8,944 bases of DNA from CAKSQF01 sp964569225 (GTDB lineage: Bacteria; Bacillota; Clostridia; Oscillospirales; CAG-272), in contig CAZMTU010000102.1 in NCBI GenBank assembly GCA_964569225.1, positions 1 to 8,944 of the forward strand, written 5' to 3'. Position 1 is the first letter of the stretch; each line of letters begins with the position of its first letter. The notes under the pieces were generated by a model. It was given only the letters and a program-made list of their open reading frames with translations. It made no database searches and had not been told where the DNA came from. The position numbers were made by a program, and so were the translations under genes. Shown here piece by piece: positions 7,325 to 8,944 of the stretch.

Positions 7325-7954
7325 CTATAAATCAAAAGTTTTAGACAAATCGCTATTATTTTCTGAGGATTTATAATCTGCTTCACCTTTAGTTTCTTTA
7401 AGCTGTTCCCTAATCTTCTGAATTCCTCTATATATTCTGGTCCGAACTGTATTTTCCGATACCGATTGCAGGCTTGCAATATCTTTGATCTTCATTTTTA
7501 CTGCATAATGCAGAAAAATCGCATCACGATATTTTTCATCTAATTGTTTCAGAAACACCAGTGCGTCATGAGGATTCAGCTTGTTTACCAACATATCCGA
7601 AAAATCCTCTACAGCGGGGATCCGCTGTTCTTCGCCGATCAGTTCATCGATATCTCTTGCTAAATATGAAAGCTGTTTTTGCTCCTGCCGACAGATTTTT
7701 AACGCCGTATTTCTCGCAACCACTGAAAGATATGCTTTCTTTTTTACTTCACTTTCCTGCGGGATGCTTTCAGTGTGCTTACAAATCCAAATAAAGGCGG
7801 TCTGTACCGCATCTTCCGCATCCTGTGAAACTATTCCCTTCGCACTAAGAATGTGGTCTGCAATTTGAAGCATATATGTGCCGTATACTTCATATAATCG
7901 GGCGATCTCATCTCTTGCTTCTTCCGGCGCGATCCTTAGAATCAACGCTAACAT
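7325..7954 (-). CDS. ECF-type RNA polymerase sigma factor
   Basis: The 209-residue protein has the two-domain layout of extracytoplasmic-function sigma factors. Region 2 spans about 16-90, with the core-binding motif DAEDAVQTAFIWI at 45-57 and SVVARNTALKICR at the end of the -10-recognition helix. A variable linker covers about 91-130. Region 4 spans about 132-185, with LDEKYRDAIFLHY and the -35-reading helix-turn-helix (KIKDIASLQSVSENTVRTRI). The tail from 190 is polar and probably disordered. The start MLALIL matches the usual start of this Clostridia group, but its only ribosome-like site, AGGAG at 7968-7972, is 13 bases away, which is long. No anti-sigma gene is visible on either side. 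The next gene downstream is the GxGYxYP lipoprotein, the most likely candidate target, by inference from position. Confidence 0.93.
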   Translation of the reverse strand: MLALILRIAPEEARDEIARLYEVYGTYMLQIADHILSAKGIVSQDAEDAVQTAFIWICKHTESIPQESEVKKKAYLSVVARNTALKICRQEQKQLSYLARDIDELIGEEQRIPAVEDFSDMLVNKLNPHDALVFLKQLDEKYRDAIFLHYAVKMKIKDIASLQSVSENTVRTRIYRGIQKIREQLKETKGEADYKSSENNSDLSKTFDL

Positions 7955-8142
7955 AGACTTTTAGTATCTCCTGTTATTTTATTTCACTTTACCCCGTTTT
8001 GCCGTAATATTTACAAGATCAAAACATATATGTCCATTTTTTAAAGAAGATCAGACGGCATTTCCTTCAATCAATTGTAAGCTTCATCTTTTTTAGGGTC
8101 TGCATTATATTTACATTATTGTTCGTTTCCTGCGATTTTTAT

Positions 8143-8170
8143 ATTATAGCATTTTTTTGGTCATTTTCAA
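8143..8170 (-). promoter_or_regulatory. Promoter of the ECF sigma gene
   Basis: On the minus strand TTGAAA (8165-8170) and a perfect TATAAT (8143-8148) are 16 bases apart. The -10 box is extended (TGCTATAAT). Transcription would start near 8136, giving a leader of about 180 bases before the sigma start codon. Strong promoters of this type suggest housekeeping-driven expression rather than only self-activation. Confidence 0.6.
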
Positions 8171-8215
8171 TAGGTTATGCCCACTTATGCGCAATTCTTT
8201 TTTATTAGAAAATCA

Positions 8216-8232
8216 TGTAATAATTAATTACA
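8216..8232. repeat. Inverted repeat TGTAAT-N5-ATTACA
   Basis: Six-base arms with a five-base centre form a 17-bp operator-like palindrome. It lies about 50 bases upstream of the sigma gene's -35 box and next to a second palindrome. The DNA is very AT-rich, so chance is a real possibility. Confidence 0.35.
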
Positions 8233-8235
8233 TTC

Positions 8236-8251
8236 GTTTTTTGCAAAAAAC
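8236..8251. repeat. 16-bp perfect palindrome
   Basis: GTTTTTTGCAAAAAAC is exactly its own reverse complement. It begins three bases after the preceding inverted repeat. Its A/T runs make a chance match easier than the length suggests. Confidence 0.4.
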
Positions 8252-8282
8252 TCAAAATACAATTTTTTGCTTAATTTTTTAG

Positions 8283-8456
8283 AATCAACTTGTAGCCAAA
8301 GATTTTGCCCATCTACCTAATGAAAACTTCGGAACCGTCAGCGTTAGATCAAAAAACGCTCCGATCACCTATACCGTATACTTCTTCGCTATTACTTCAT
8401 TTAAATTATACATTAACAGATCAGAAAAGTCAATCCTTTTTCAGCATTTGACATAA
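8283..8456 (+). pseudogene. Possible coding remnant, no start codon
   Basis: A 57-codon plus-strand frame runs from a TAG at 8280-8282 to the TAA at 8454-8456 without a usable start. Its translation is protein-like (NENFGTVSVRSKNAPITYTV, then YFFAITSFKLYINRSEKSIL). The stretch at 8290-8390 has visibly more G and C than the DNA on either side, while the minus frames there are closed. This fits a fragment of an eroded gene, but I cannot name the family, and a chance frame is possible. Confidence 0.35.
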
Positions 8457-8476
8457 CACTCAGTGACCTGTAAAGT
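8448..8476 (+). promoter_or_regulatory. Candidate promoter of a small RNA
   Basis: A perfect TTGACA (8448-8453) is followed after 17 bases by TAAAGT (8471-8476), which matches the -10 consensus at four of six positions. No coding frame with a ribosome site follows, but a strong terminator lies about 65 bases further on. Confidence 0.45.
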
Positions 8477-8482
8477 AAGCTG

Positions 8483-8575
8483 CAAATATTTAAATTTATA
8501 GAAAAGCAGCTTCATTTCCTTTTCTGGCTTTGCTATACTAATAAATCCGGACGTAATCTGTCCGGATTTATTTTT
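8483..8575 (+). ncRNA. Candidate small RNA of about 93 nt
   Basis: The stretch between the promoter at 8448-8476 and the terminator at 8540-8575 would make a short transcript without an obvious open frame. It can form an internal stem, AGAAAAG (8500-8506) with CTTTTCT (8519-8525), ahead of the terminator hairpin. No known RNA family is recognised. The call depends entirely on the promoter/terminator pairing. Confidence 0.35.
8540..8575 (+). terminator. Rho-independent terminator
   Basis: A perfect 13-bp stem (left arm AATAAATCCGGAC) with a seven-base loop is followed by a T run on the plus strand. The minus-strand reading has no good U tract, so it acts rightward. No annotated gene ends here, which is why an upstream small transcript is suspected. 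Confidence 0.8.
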
Positions 8576-8707
8576 CGCTGACTTTTTCTATTCGGCGATC
8601 CCTAATATATTCTTTTTTTATTTATACTGCATTTCAGCAAGAACCGTGACGACACTTAACTCCTCCGAATGCAGATCCATTGATAATCTCTACAAACACT
8701 TGATCAT

Positions 8708-8944
8708 TGGCCCATACTCGAAAAAGTGGACAAGAAGGAGCTATAATAGGAAACAGTCAGAAAGGAAAGAAAAAAGTAAAATACGTATACACCGGAGTTC
8801 AAGAAAACAATCGTGAACTTATATCGTTCCGGAAAAAAATACGCCGAAATCCAAAAGGAATACGGCGTCTCTCACAGTGCGCCGGCGAGTTGGATCAAGC
8901 TCTATTCGGAAGTTAAAATCGATGATGAAACCATCATCACAGCT
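8708..8944 (+). mobile_element. 5' end of an IS3-family insertion sequence, continuing past the window
   Basis: The orfA-like reading frame identifies the element. The likely left end is near TGGCCCATACTCGAAAAAGT, since IS3-family ends start with TG and often contain a short AAAAGTGGACA-like segment. The exact boundary is a guess because the right end and target duplication are outside the window. A TATAAT at 8742-8747 could be a weak internal -10 box. Confidence 0.5.
8764..8944 (+). pseudogene. IS3-family transposase orfA, N-terminal part, out of frame with its start
   Basis: From 8786 one frame reads YTPEFKKTIVNLYRSGKKYA, then EIQKEYGVSHSAPASWIKLY and SEVKIDDETIITA. This is the helix-turn-helix N-terminus of IS3/IS150-group OrfA, the DNA-binding half of the transposase. 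In this frame a TAA lies at 8777-8779 and no ATG, GTG or TTG precedes the conserved part. The purine-rich ribosome-like AGAAAGGAAAG and a Lys-rich start (KKVKY) sit in another frame, so a one-base insertion or two-base deletion near 8780-8790 is likely. The gene continues beyond the window, so the state of orfB is unknown. Expression of a functional transposase from this copy is doubtful. Confidence 0.75.

Noticed and set aside
7955..8136. Short peptides in the leader of the ECF sigma gene as an attenuator
   Set aside because: Three frames of 6-12 codons can be found on the minus strand, but none has a run of one amino acid and no clear alternative hairpins were seen.
8707..8916. 69-codon TTG-started frame at the right end
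   Set aside because: The IS3 orfA motif is in a different frame; this one only shares the Lys-rich lead-in and then reads nonsense (RRNPKGIRRLSQ).
1..8944. CRISPR array, toxin-antitoxin pair or defence system
   Set aside because: No regular spaced repeats, no paired small genes and no defence-type domains were found on either strand.

Overview
The window looks like a low-to-moderate GC Gram-positive chromosome, most likely a gut-type member of the class Clostridia. The evidence is strong GGAGG-type ribosome sites, a tRNA gene with encoded CCA, Firmicutes-style ECF sigma factors, a Bacillus YhfW-like Rieske flavoprotein and a GxGYxYP lipoprotein. Species-level placement is not possible from the sequence alone.

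Left part (1-2116): an AT-rich gap is followed by a plus-strand sigma-70-family gene with a long C-terminal extension. It is interrupted twice: an in-frame TGA where a Trp codon would be expected, and a -1 frame change in an A6 run near its 3' end. A bidirectional hairpin terminator separates it from the next gene. Centre-left (2198-3765): one intact minus-strand gene for a FAD-dependent oxidoreductase fused to a C-terminal Rieske [2Fe-2S] domain, with a strong ribosome site. Centre (3770-4686): a gene-poor stretch carrying a textbook promoter, tRNA-Gln(UUG) and terminator unit, plus a second strong hairpin.

Right-centre (4687-7954, minus strand): an ECF sigma factor gene (intact) lies upstream of a secreted lipoprotein gene with GxGYxYP and F5/8 type C (discoidin) domains. 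That gene is split by one frameshift. A start-less coding fragment follows it. The gap between sigma gene and lipoprotein gene holds a tandem 8-bp repeat overlapping a promoter-like sequence, so the sigma factor may control the lipoprotein; this is inference. Right end (7955-8944): AT-rich DNA with a good minus-strand promoter for the sigma gene, two adjacent palindromes, a possible coding remnant, a promoter/terminator pair that could make a ~90-nt small RNA, and the 5' end of an IS3-family element whose orfA is out of frame.

The main theme is erosion: four of the six protein-coding units seen are interrupted, several by loss of a single base. Either the region is decaying or the assembly carries indel errors. 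I do not see a convincing new multi-gene system here. The most worthwhile leads are the recoding-versus-decay question in the sigma gene, the possible small RNA, and the sigma factor/lipoprotein pair.
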